The notes below the pieces were generated by a model. It saw only the letters and a list, made by a program, of their open reading frames with translations, was not told the DNA's origin and ran no database searches. The position numbers and the translations under genes are program-made. Shown piece by piece: positions 1 to 6,325 of a stretch of 16,658 nucleotides of DNA. The stretch covers positions 1 through 16,658 of the forward strand of contig CARDPF010000034.1 of the NCBI GenBank assembly GCA_948960675.1. Reading direction: 5' to 3'. Position 1 is the stretch's first letter, and every line of letters begins with the position of its first letter. The stretch is from an uncultured Eisenbergiella sp. (GTDB lineage Bacteria; Bacillota; Clostridia; Lachnospirales; Lachnospiraceae).

Positions 1-236
1 CCGCAAACTTCATGAGCCGGTTTTTTAAGCAGGAGACCGGGTGCAGCTTCCTGCAGTATGTGACGATGATCCGGATGGACTGCGCCAAAGAACTGCTGAT
101 CAACAGCGATATGCAGGTGAAGGATATCGTGGCCCGGATCGGTTATATCGACGTGGCAAATTTTGTGCGGAAATTTAAAAGCTATGAGGGGGTGACGCCG
201 GGGCAGTACCGGGAAAAAATGCGCAGGCCTGTCTGA
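1..236 (+). CDS. AraC-family transcriptional regulator, C-terminal DNA-binding end (partial)
   Basis: The reading frame is open from the left edge and ends at the TGA at 234-236, so only about 78 residues of the C-terminus are present. The sequence carries the end of the first and the whole second helix-turn-helix of the AraC/XylS domain: a SRFFKQETG segment (typical RLFKKETG), then DIVARIGYIDVANFVRKFK and a closing GVTPGQYRE, which match the family signature IA..vGf.d..yF.r.FKk..G.tP..yR. AraC regulators bind DNA as transcription activators, often of carbohydrate-use genes. The effector-binding N-terminus is outside the window, so the target cannot be named. The stop codon lies inside a 10-bp direct repeat that flanks the palindromic element just downstream. 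The ATG at 12 is internal and not the real start. Confidence 0.9.
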   Translation, partial: ANFMSRFFKQETGCSFLQYVTMIRMDCAKELLINSDMQVKDIVARIGYIDVANFVRKFKSYEGVTPGQYREKMRRPV

Positions 237-238
237 AC
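229..238. repeat. Left copy of 10-bp direct repeat flanking the palindrome
   Basis: CTGTCTGAAC directly abuts the left end of the inverted repeat; the identical right copy is at 643-652 and directly abuts the right end. This is the arrangement expected of a target-site duplication. The TGA of the regulator gene lies inside this copy. The right copy is also the start of a motif found elsewhere in the window, which weakens the case. Confidence 0.55.
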
Positions 239-642
239 CGATGTCATTTCGTTTAGCCATGGGCCCGGACGGCGTGCCTGCAGGTTGGGGATGGGAATAT
301 GGCGGCGGGGCAGCCCCCTTGCCGGGCAGGCGCATCCAAAGCTATGCCAGGTACTGCTTGCGCATGATCACATGTAAAACAGGGAATTTCACCAAAACGC
401 CGTTCCATTCCAAGCAACCGGAAAGCGCTTAAAACTCGCTGCGCTCAAACAGTCCGCGTTTTCCGGTCGGAATGGAACGGCGTTTTGGGAAATTCCACTG
501 TTTTACATGACACCATGCGCAAGCAGTACCTGGCATAGCTTTGGATGCGCCTGCCCGGCAAGGGGGGCTGCCCCGCCGCCATATTCCCATCCCCGGCTTA
601 CCGGCACGCTGTCCGGGCCCATGACTAAACGAAATGACATTG
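239..642. repeat. Long near-perfect inverted repeat (about 190-nt arms, 27-nt loop)
   Basis: The left arm (239-428) is the reverse complement of the right arm (456-642). In the outer 172 or so bases I count about 11 substitutions and three single-base indels; the inner part has a 4-nt offset and then pairs again through CCGGAAA. The loop at 429-455 contains ACTCGCTGCGCTCAAACAG. Each arm end carries ATGTCATTTCGTTTAG and GGGCCCGGAC. The element is flanked directly by a 10-bp direct repeat, CTGTCTGAAC, at 229-238 and 643-652. No convincing gene lies inside; the 63-codon frame at 241-432 is part of an arm. Read as RNA, either strand would fold into one very long hairpin, so it could block readthrough from the regulator. 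It may be a MITE-like or other non-autonomous mobile unit. Confidence 0.85.
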
Positions 643-652
643 CTGTCTGAAC
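643..652. repeat. Right copy of 10-bp direct repeat flanking the palindrome
   Basis: CTGTCTGAAC, identical to 229-238. It continues into GTCTGAACTGTTAC (645-658), the dispersed motif also found at 8454-8467 and in both arms of the hairpin at 10384-10452. Confidence 0.55.
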
Positions 653-687
653 TGTTACTGTGCAGACATAAAAATTAAAATTGGGTC

Positions 688-717
688 TTGCTTATTGGGG
701 GAGGATTGTGTTATAAT
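688..717 (+). promoter_or_regulatory. Sigma-A type promoter of the tRNA-Ala gene
   Basis: A consensus -10 box TATAAT sits at 712-717. A weak -35 box TTGCTT lies at 688-693, 18 bp upstream. Transcription would start around 724, only a few bases before the mature tRNA at 727, so the 5' leader would be very short. Confidence 0.6.
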
Positions 718-726
718 GGCGGAGAT

Positions 727-799
727 GGGGCATTAGCGCAGTTGGGAGCGCGTCACACTGGCAGTGTGAAGGTCACGGGTTCAAGTCCCGTATGCTCCA
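727..799 (+). tRNA. tRNA-Ala (anticodon GGC)
   Basis: A 73-nt cloverleaf. The acceptor stem GGGGCAT pairs with ATGCTCC and includes the G3:U70 wobble pair, the alanine identity element. The D stem is GCGC/GCGC around AGTTGGGA. The anticodon stem TCACA/TGTGA encloses the loop CTGGCAG, giving anticodon GGC, which reads GCC and GCU. The T stem ACGGG/CCCGT encloses TTCAAGT. The discriminator base is A799. The 3' CCA is not encoded: a run of six T follows directly, so CCA must be added by tRNA nucleotidyltransferase. Confidence 0.97.
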
Positions 800-913
800 T
801 TTTTTGTTTTAATACCATCCGGTTCCTATTTTATCTTATAAGATGTCAAATATCTGCAAGCAGCCATTTGACCCGTTGCTCGCAGGAATAAAGAAGCGAA
901 AAAGACAGTTGCG

Positions 914-1001
914 CCTATCTGCAGCCATGGAAATCAATTTTGCGGGAGGGGAGGGACAGGGACGGCTTCCCGCAAAATTGATTTCCGTGACCTGCAGTAG
1001 G
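914..1001. repeat. Long hairpin-forming inverted repeat
   Basis: The core arms GGAAATCAATTTTGCGGGA (929-947) and its exact reverse complement (968-986) enclose a G-rich segment. Outside the core, pairing resumes after a 4-5 nt internal loop through CCTATCTGCAG (left, 914-924) and CTGCAGTAGG (right, 992-1001). There is no T tract after it, so it is not a normal intrinsic terminator. It resembles the dispersed hairpin repeats seen in Clostridia genomes, but copy number cannot be judged from one window. Confidence 0.75.
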
Positions 1002-1143
1002 CCTATAATGACATGCCCGGGACGGCTTTTGGAATTCCGCGTTTGCGGCGGAGGGAGAAGCGTTTGGGGCATTTTGTAATAGGGAAATGTGGGAAAATTT
1101 CCGGTGATGTCGATCAGGTTAAAAAGTGTGAACGGGACGGACT

Positions 1144-1311
1144 ATGGAACAGATCGATGGGAGCGGATATGTAGAACAATTGCGGCGGGAGGGATTGCGT
1201 CATATTGTAAAGTGTGCCATAGCCTGTCATGCCAAAAATTGTGAAATCATATTTGAAACTGAAACGACAGGAGGATACCCTTTGTCCACTGAGGGTAAGA
1301 TTGAAAATTGA
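1144..1311 (+). CDS. Possible small protein of 55 residues, doubtful
   Basis: An ATG at 1144 opens a 55-codon frame ending in TGA at 1309-1311. I do not recognise the product; it has four cysteines, including a CAIACHAKNC cluster. No good ribosome binding site precedes the ATG. A perfect AGGAGG lies inside the frame at 1269-1274, placed 7 nt before an in-frame TTG (1282), which would give a peptide of only nine residues. The frame may be a gene remnant, a leader peptide, or chance. After the TGA the same frame stays open to about 1418. Confidence 0.2.
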   Translation: MEQIDGSGYVEQLRREGLRHIVKCAIACHAKNCEIIFETETTGGYPLSTEGKIEN

Positions 1312-1397
1312 AATTTTCAATCGCGAGATTTGTGTCTGCGCGCTGCTTGCCACAAACTCGTAAGCCATGTATGGCTTTGCGCAACAAAACAGCGCAG
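1269..1397 (+). other. Structured leader or repeat element ahead of the hydrolase gene
   Basis: Several inverted repeats follow one another: TACCCT/AGGGTA (1276-1281/1292-1297), GATTGAAAATT with AATTTTCAATC (1299-1322), AAGCCAT/ATGGCTT (1362-1368/1371-1377), and an enclosing GCGCTG/CAGCGC pair (1340-1345/1390-1395). A strong AGGAGG at 1269-1274 precedes them. This is more structure than a plain 5' leader normally shows. It may be a cis-regulatory RNA, a small leader-peptide system, or a dispersed repeat. No known riboswitch is recognised. Confidence 0.4.
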
Positions 1398-1411
1398 AAA
1401 TGGGGATGAAT

Positions 1412-2257
1412 ATGCTTAGAATCAGGAACAACAAGACGTTAAAGGGGCTGGCTGTTTTTTGCCCAGGGGTGGTTTATTCTGCGGCGACGGGTACGAAGCT
1501 CACTTTGGATATGCTGGTGCCGCAGACACCGGCGCAGGATACGGATGCCCGGTTTCCGTTGGTGGTGTTTGTACAGGGCAGCGGCTGGCATTTCCCGGAT
1601 ACCAATTACGAAATTCCGCAGCTTGCCATGCTTTCCCGGGCAGGGTATGTGGTAGCCAGCGTCACCCACAGAAATATTGACGACGGACATCCGGCCCCTG
1701 CATTTTTGCAGGATGTGAAGACGGCAGTCCGGTTCTTGCGGGCGAATGCAGGGCAGTACCATATCGATCCTGACAGGGTGTATGCTTTTGGGACATCCTC
1801 CGGTGGAAATACGGCGCTGCTTTTGGGGCTGACGGGGGACATGGCAGAATTTCGCACGGAAGAATATCCGGATGTGTCGGATCATGTGGATGCCGTGATT
1901 GATTGCTTCGGGCCGACGGACTTTTCCCTTTTTGGAGAAGTTGACGAAGGACAGGAGCGGGGGGACATGATCCGTAAATTTTGCGGGGGCCCGGTGGATT
2001 GGACGCTTTTGAAAAAGATGAGTCCTCTTTGTTATGTGCAGCCGGGGAAAAAGTATGTGCCTTTCCTGATTGCCCATGGCGATTGCGACCAGCTGGTAGA
2101 TTTTGCGCACAGCGAGCAGATGGCCAAGCGGCTGGAACAGTGCGGCGCGGATGTGAGCCTTGTGTGCGTGGAGGGTGCGGATCACGAAGGGGATTTCTGG
2201 AGCGGGCAAATCTGGGATATTTTCCGTAATTTTTTGGACAAACAGTCGGGGCAGTGA
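1412..2257 (+). CDS. Alpha/beta hydrolase (esterase/lipase-like)
   Basis: A 281-residue cytosolic hydrolase with the COG0657-type acetyl-esterase/lipase layout. The oxyanion-hole region is VVFVQGSGWH (51-60), where many relatives have HGGGW. The nucleophile elbow GTSSGG (127-132) places the catalytic serine at Ser129. The likely acid is Asp226 in HGDCDQLV, and the base is His258 in GADHEGDFW, completing the triad. It probably cleaves an ester, perhaps an acetylated sugar; the substrate cannot be read from sequence. Start: three in-frame ATGs (1400, 1406, 1412) lie close together. I chose 1412 because GGGG at 1402-1405 gives a ribosome binding site 6 nt away; an earlier ATG at 1367 lies inside the structured leader. 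No signal peptide is seen. The next gene begins 81 bp downstream. Confidence 0.88.
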   Translation: MLRIRNNKTLKGLAVFCPGVVYSAATGTKLTLDMLVPQTPAQDTDARFPLVVFVQGSGWHFPDTNYEIPQLAMLSRAGYVVASVTHRNIDDGHPAPAFLQDVKTAVRFLRANAGQYHIDPDRVYAFGTSSGGNTALLLGLTGDMAEFRTEEYPDVSDHVDAVIDCFGPTDFSLFGEVDEGQERGDMIRKFCGGPVDWTLLKKMSPLCYVQPGKKYVPFLIAHGDCDQLVDFAHSEQMAKRLEQCGADVSLVCVEGADHEGDFWSGQIWDIFRNFLDKQSGQ

Positions 2258-2338
2258 TATACTGTATGCGGTGGCGGACCGTGTAATGGGTGCACGTTCC
2301 TGCTTAAAGTTTTTCAGGCTGGATCAGGGGTTTTTATA

Positions 2339-3400
2339 ATGGAAACGATTGTGGTAAAGACAGGGGAAGGACAAGCGGGGGAGCAGGCGGTTTTGCGCGC
2401 AGGGCAGATCATCCGCAGGGGTGGGCTTGTGGCATTTCCAACGGAGACCGTTTACGGGCTTGGAGGGGATGCCTGCAATCCGGGATCCGCCCGCAGGATC
2501 TATGCGGCCAAGGGCCGTCCCAGTGACAATCCCCTCATTGTCCATATTTGCAGGTGGGAGGATATTTATAAGATTGCGGATCCGGTTCCGGAGGCCGCCC
2601 ACAAATTGGCAGAGGCCTTTTGGCCGGGACCGCTGACAATCATTCTTAAAAAAACGGATTTTGTGCCGATGGAAACTACAGGGGGACTTGACACGGTGGC
2701 GGTCCGCTTTCCGGCGGACAGGACGGCGCTTGCGCTGATTGAGGCGGCGGGCGGTTTTGTGGCGGCCCCCAGCGCCAATGTTTCAGGCAGGCCCAGTCCC
2801 ACGCTTGCGCGGTACGTGCAGGAGGACATGGACGGCAGGATTGAGATGATTCTGGACGGCGGGGAGGTTGGGATCGGTTTGGAATCCACGATTGTGGATT
2901 TGACCGGGGAAAAGCCAATGATCCTGCGGCCCGGTTTTGTCACGAAGGAAATGCTGGAGGAAGTTTTGGGGCGTGTGGACGTGGACAAAACGATTCTGGA
3001 CAAAAATTCCAGGCTGCGGCCCAAGGCTCCCGGAATGCGTTACAGGCACTATGCGCCCAAAGGAGAACTGACGATTGTGGAAGGGGAAGCCGGTACGGCT
3101 GCCAGGGCTATCTGCCAAAAGAGCAGGGAGGCGAAGCGTGCCGGGGAAAAGGTGGGCATCATTGCCACACAGGAGACGAAGGCGCTTTATCTGGCGCAGA
3201 GTATGGCGGACAGTATAAAGAGTGTGGGAAACCGCAGCGATGAGGCGGCGGTGGGAAGGAGCCTGTACCGGATTCTGCGGGAGTTTGACGATGAGGGGAT
3301 GACGGTTATTTTTTCCGAATCCTTTTCGGACAGCGGTTTTGGGCAGGCCATCATGAACCGGCTTTTCAAGGCGGCGGGACACCGGGTAGAGATGGTTTGA
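2339..3400 (+). CDS. tsaC: L-threonylcarbamoyladenylate synthase (Sua5/YwlC type)
   Basis: Makes threonylcarbamoyl-AMP from threonine, bicarbonate and ATP, the first step of the universal t6A37 modification of ANN-decoding tRNAs; TsaD with its partners then transfers the group. The N-terminal YrdC domain (about 10-205) shows PTETVYGLG (34-42), the KGRPSDNPL motif with the K58-x-R60 pair, and SANVSGRPSPT. A linker with APGMRYRHYAP leads to a C-terminal Sua5 domain, so at 353 residues this is the long Sua5 form rather than the short TsaC form. The ribosome binding site AGGGG (2326-2330) is 8 nt before the ATG. It is followed by rpiB after 52 bp, as in the ywlC-ywlF neighbourhood of Bacillus subtilis. 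Confidence 0.96.
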   Translation: METIVVKTGEGQAGEQAVLRAGQIIRRGGLVAFPTETVYGLGGDACNPGSARRIYAAKGRPSDNPLIVHICRWEDIYKIADPVPEAAHKLAEAFWPGPLTIILKKTDFVPMETTGGLDTVAVRFPADRTALALIEAAGGFVAAPSANVSGRPSPTLARYVQEDMDGRIEMILDGGEVGIGLESTIVDLTGEKPMILRPGFVTKEMLEEVLGRVDVDKTILDKNSRLRPKAPGMRYRHYAPKGELTIVEGEAGTAARAICQKSREAKRAGEKVGIIATQETKALYLAQSMADSIKSVGNRSDEAAVGRSLYRILREFDDEGMTVIFSESFSDSGFGQAIMNRLFKAAGHRVEMV

Positions 3401-3452
3401 AGAGGGAAGGAATTTTCTGCAACGGTTTATAAAAAACAGGGAGGGAAAAGGC

Positions 3453-3878
3453 ATGATTGCATTGGCGAGTGACCATGGGGGATACGACCTGAAATGTCAG
3501 GTAATCCGGTATTTGGAAGAAAAGGGGATGGCGTACCGGGATTTTGGGTGCTACGGGAAGGAGTCCTGCGATTATCCGGATTTTGCCAAACCTGCGGCGG
3601 AAGCGGTGGCAAGCGGGGAATGTGAAAAGGGTGTGGTGATCTGCACCACAGGAATCGGCATTTCGATTGTAGCCAACAAGGTGAAGGGGATCCGCTGTGC
3701 GCTGTGTGGCGATGTGGTTTCGGCCAGACTGACGAGGGAACACAACGATGCCAATATGCTGGCCATGGGGGCGGGTATTGTGGGACCAAATCTGGCGATG
3801 GGCATTTTGGAAACCTTTTTAAACACGCCTTTCTCCGGGGAGGAAAAGCATGTCCGGAGAGTGGGAAAAATTCAATAG
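3453..3878 (+). CDS. rpiB: Ribose-5-phosphate isomerase B
   Basis: Interconverts ribulose-5-phosphate and ribose-5-phosphate in the non-oxidative pentose phosphate pathway. The 141-residue length fits the RpiB/LacAB family. The start shows ALASDHGGYDLK with Asp7-His8. The active-site loop is VVICTTGIGISIVANK, with catalytic Cys64; the usual Gly after this Cys is Thr65. REHNDANMLAMGA supplies the phosphate- and ring-opening-region residues (His97, Asn98). LacA/LacB are close relatives, but a lone subunit between tsaC and upp favours RpiB. A GGGAGGG ribosome binding site precedes the ATG. Ribose-5-phosphate is the PRPP precursor used by the next gene product. Confidence 0.96.
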   Translation: MIALASDHGGYDLKCQVIRYLEEKGMAYRDFGCYGKESCDYPDFAKPAAEAVASGECEKGVVICTTGIGISIVANKVKGIRCALCGDVVSARLTREHNDANMLAMGAGIVGPNLAMGILETFLNTPFSGEEKHVRRVGKIQ

Positions 3879-3929
3879 GGGATACGTCTGCGGGAACATG
3901 CAGCGGGCTAAAAACAGGAGGGTTGGGAT

Positions 3930-4559
3930 ATGGCAAAAGTGGTTATCATGGATCATCCGCTGATTCAGCACAAGATCGGACTGATCAGGAGGAAGGAGAC
4001 GGGGACAAAGGATTTTCGGCAGACGATCGGGGAGATCGCCATGCTGATTTGCTTTGAGGCGACAAGAAACCTTCCGCTTTCCGATGTGGAGATTGAGACA
4101 CCGATCTGTAAGGCAACGGTAAAGGAACTTAAAGGAAGGAAAATGGCGATTGTACCGATACTGCGTGCCGGCCTTGGCATGGTGGATGGGGTTTTACAGC
4201 TGATACCGGCGGCGAAGGTGGGACACATTGGCCTTTACCGCGATCCTGCAACCCTAAACCCTGTGGAATACTATTGCAAGCTGCCTTCCGATTGTGCGGA
4301 GAGGGAAGTGTTTGTGGTCGATCCGATGCTGGCAACCGGGGGGTCGAGTGTGGCGGCAATCCGGATGCTCAAAGACAAAGGGTGTAAGCGGATTCATTTT
4401 ATGTGTATCATTGCAGCACCGGAGGGCGTCAAGAGGATGCAGGAGGAGCATCCCGACGTGGATCTTTATATCGGCGCCTTGGATGAGAGGCTCAATGACC
4501 ACGGCTACATTGTACCGGGGCTTGGGGATGCCGGGGATAGGATTTTCGGTACAAAGTGA
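3930..4559 (+). CDS. upp: Uracil phosphoribosyltransferase
   Basis: Salvages uracil: uracil + PRPP gives UMP + pyrophosphate. It has the standard 209-residue length. Motifs in order: [11 protein letters not shown] (about 74-84), the PRPP-binding loop [10 protein letters not shown] (131-140), and the C-terminal uracil-binding stretch [12 protein letters not shown] (193-204). The AGGAGG ribosome binding site lies about 7 nt before the ATG. The gene sits 51 bp after rpiB and 10 bp before the dCMP deaminase, so the three are very likely co-transcribed as a nucleotide-supply group. Confidence 0.98.
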   Translation: MAKVVIMDHPLIQHKIGLIRRKETGTKDFRQTIGEIAMLICFEATRNLPLSDVEIETPICKATVKELKGRKMAIVPILRAGLGMVDGVLQLIPAAKVGHIGLYRDPATLNPVEYYCKLPSDCAEREVFVVDPMLATGGSSVAAIRMLKDKGCKRIHFMCIIAAPEGVKRMQEEHPDVDLYIGALDERLNDHGYIVPGLGDAGDRIFGTK

Positions 4560-4569
4560 GGACGGCTGT

Positions 4570-5049
4570 ATGAAAAGACAAGACTACATTTCATGGGACG
4601 AATATTTTATGGGTGTGGCCAAGCTGGCTGCCCTGCGTTCCAAGGATCCAGGCACACAGGTGGGGGCCTGCATTGTCAGTCCCGACAACAAGATTCTCTC
4701 GATCGGATATAACGGACTGCCCATAGGCTGTTCGGATGACGAATTCCCTTGGGAAAGGGAAGGGGACACGCTGGATACCAAGTATCCGTATGTCACCCAC
4801 AGCGAACTGAACGCGATTTTAAATTTCAGGGGAGGGAGCCTTGCAGGGGCCAAGCTGTATGTGACGCTATTTCCCTGTAACGAATGTGCAAAGGCCATTA
4901 TCCAGAGCGGGATCCGGGAAGTGATTTATGACTGTGACAAATATGCCCAGACCCCTTCGGCCAAGGCATCCCGAAGGCTGTTTGGGGCGGCGGGCGTGGT
5001 GTGCCGGGCTTACCCAAAAAGCGGACGCGTCATCCGGATGGAACTTTAA
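4570..5049 (+). CDS. dCMP deaminase family protein (ComEB-like)
   Basis: A zinc-dependent deaminase of 159 residues, expected to turn dCMP into dUMP, the substrate for thymidylate synthase. The zinc site is HSE (His77, Glu79 as proton shuttle) and PCNEC (Cys103, Cys106). The context LYVTLFPCNECAKAIIQSGI is typical of the dCMP deaminase branch (COG2131), which includes ComEB of Bacillus subtilis. Substrate-region GYNGLPIGCSD (46-56) supports this over cytidine or tRNA-adenosine deaminases. The start at 4570 is placed by GAGG overlapping the upp stop codon; the frame is open further upstream, but there it only shadows upp. The gap to upp is 10 bp, implying tight co-expression. Confidence 0.94.
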   Translation: MKRQDYISWDEYFMGVAKLAALRSKDPGTQVGACIVSPDNKILSIGYNGLPIGCSDDEFPWEREGDTLDTKYPYVTHSELNAILNFRGGSLAGAKLYVTLFPCNECAKAIIQSGIREVIYDCDKYAQTPSAKASRRLFGAAGVVCRAYPKSGRVIRMEL

Positions 5050-5088
5050 GGCTTACGTTACGGGAAGATGCTGCTTACGGGCGGCGGA

Positions 5089-6270
5089 ATGAGAGGAAAA
5101 ATGAGAAGGCTTGGACGAAATTTTGCCGTCGGGGTTTTGGCGTTTGCCGTGTGTCTGGGAACGGTTAAGACGACGGTGTCAGCCGATAACAAAGTCGATT
5201 CCATCAGGGAGCAGATAAATCAGGCAAAGGATGACAAAAAGGCGACCGAGGATGCGAAGCGGGAAACGGAAAAGAATATCGGCGGCTTAAATTCGGCAAG
5301 AAATTCCCTGCAGGGGCAGTTGGAAGACCTGACGCAGGATTTGACACAGATCAGCCAAAACCTGGAGGAGATCGAGAACAACATTATTGCAAAAAACGAG
5401 GAAATAGCCGAAACGCAGGAAAAGCTGAAATTGGCGAAAGAGACGGAAGCCGAGCAATATGCCTCCATGAAACGGCGGGTACGGTATTTGTATGAAAAGG
5501 GCAACCAGACTTATTTGGAACTGATCGTGGGCGCGGGCAATTTCAGCGAGATGCTCAACCAGAGCACTTACATCGAAAAGCTGCAGGAATATGACCGGAA
5601 AATGCTGTTAAAATTAAAGGCGCAGCGGGAAGCGATCGAGGAGTTGGAAGGGAAGCTGCAAAACGAGAAAGTGCAGCTGGACGAACTGCAGGTGGAAGTA
5701 GAGGCGGAGAAGAAAAAGATTGCCAGCAGTGTCAGCAGTACGCGCAGCGGTATTGCGGGCTATTCCGACCAGATTGCGGAGGCGGAAGAGCAGGCGGACG
5801 CGCTGGCGGCGCAGATTCGGGCGCAGGAGGAAAACATTGCGGCCCTGCAAAAACAGCTGGAGGAAGAAATTGCCAAATCCAAGCTTGCCGCCAAATCTGC
5901 ATGGCGGGATATTTCGGATGTCTCCTTCTCGGAGGAGGATCGGTATCTCTTGGCGAACCTGATTTACTGCGAAGCCGGAAACCAGCCCTATGAGGGGCAG
6001 CTGGCGGTGGGGGCGGTGGTGATCAACCGGGTGCTGAGTTCCGTCTATCCAAACACCGTGTCGGGAGTCATTTACCAACGGAAGCAGTTTTCCCCGGTAC
6101 TGGACGGGCACCTGGCCCTGGCCCTGGCAAACAACCGCGCCACCCAGTCCTGTTACCGGGCGGCGGACGAGGCGATGTCGGGTTATACAAACGTGGGGCG
6201 GTGCGTCTATTTCCGCACGCCGATCCCGGGTTTGACGGGAACCCAGATCGGGGATCACATATTCTATTAA
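5089..6270 (+). CDS. Secreted cell-wall hydrolase: coiled coil + SleB (Hydrolase_2) domain
   Basis: About 393 residues. The N-terminus has a basic stretch and a hydrophobic core (RNFAVGVLAFAVCLG) ending near VSADNK, a likely Sec signal peptide. Residues about 35-265 are a long Glu/Lys/Gln-rich coiled coil, with a YLYEKGNQTYLELIVGAGNF segment like the CwlO/PcsB-type N-terminal domain. The last 110 or so residues form a SleB-like domain: LANLIYCEAGNQPYEGQLAV with likely catalytic Glu295, VVINRVLSSVYPNT, and a closing IGDHIFY. SleB enzymes are lytic transglycosylases of spore cortex or vegetative peptidoglycan. No peptidoglycan-binding repeat is seen. The start is uncertain: ATGs at 5068, 5089 and 5101 are in frame, and 5101 has AGAGG 4 nt upstream. 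Confidence 0.87.
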   Translation: MRGKMRRLGRNFAVGVLAFAVCLGTVKTTVSADNKVDSIREQINQAKDDKKATEDAKRETEKNIGGLNSARNSLQGQLEDLTQDLTQISQNLEEIENNIIAKNEEIAETQEKLKLAKETEAEQYASMKRRVRYLYEKGNQTYLELIVGAGNFSEMLNQSTYIEKLQEYDRKMLLKLKAQREAIEELEGKLQNEKVQLDELQVEVEAEKKKIASSVSSTRSGIAGYSDQIAEAEEQADALAAQIRAQEENIAALQKQLEEEIAKSKLAAKSAWRDISDVSFSEEDRYLLANLIYCEAGNQPYEGQLAVGAVVINRVLSSVYPNTVSGVIYQRKQFSPVLDGHLALALANNRATQSCYRAADEAMSGYTNVGRCVYFRTPIPGLTGTQIGDHIFY

Positions 6271-6325
6271 GCAGTGCCGGTACCGGCTTGGAAAGGCCGT
6301 TTAGAACGGCAAAATGGGAGGAAAT

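Larger units (their letters stand above)
800..1411. other. Largely non-coding region between tRNA-Ala and the hydrolase gene
   Basis: About 600 bp without a convincing gene. It begins with a T-rich run (800-811) that may end the tRNA transcript. It then holds a long hairpin (914-1001), a small possible reading frame (1144-1311), and several stacked inverted repeats (1276-1397) just before the hydrolase. The open frames on both strands at about 836-1079 run through the hairpin and look like chance products of its symmetry. Confidence 0.6.

Noticed and set aside
241..432. 63-codon open frame after the AraC-type regulator
   Set aside because: It lies inside the left arm and loop of the large palindrome, has no ribosome binding site, and its protein has no recognisable features.
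836..1079. Overlapping 78-codon frames on both strands
   Set aside because: Both run through the hairpin at 914-1001 and mirror each other because of its symmetry; neither has a ribosome binding site or family likeness.
1114..1434. 106-codon minus-strand frame
   Set aside because: It spans the structured leader and the hydrolase start, with no ribosome binding site or known motif; its hydrophobic start comes from T-rich repeat DNA.
1439..2209. 256-codon minus-strand frame opposite the hydrolase
   Set aside because: Antisense shadow; the plus strand has a complete catalytic triad in frame.
4294..4569. In-frame N-terminal extension of the dCMP deaminase
   Set aside because: This part overlaps upp in another frame; the family length and the ribosome binding site support the start at 4570.
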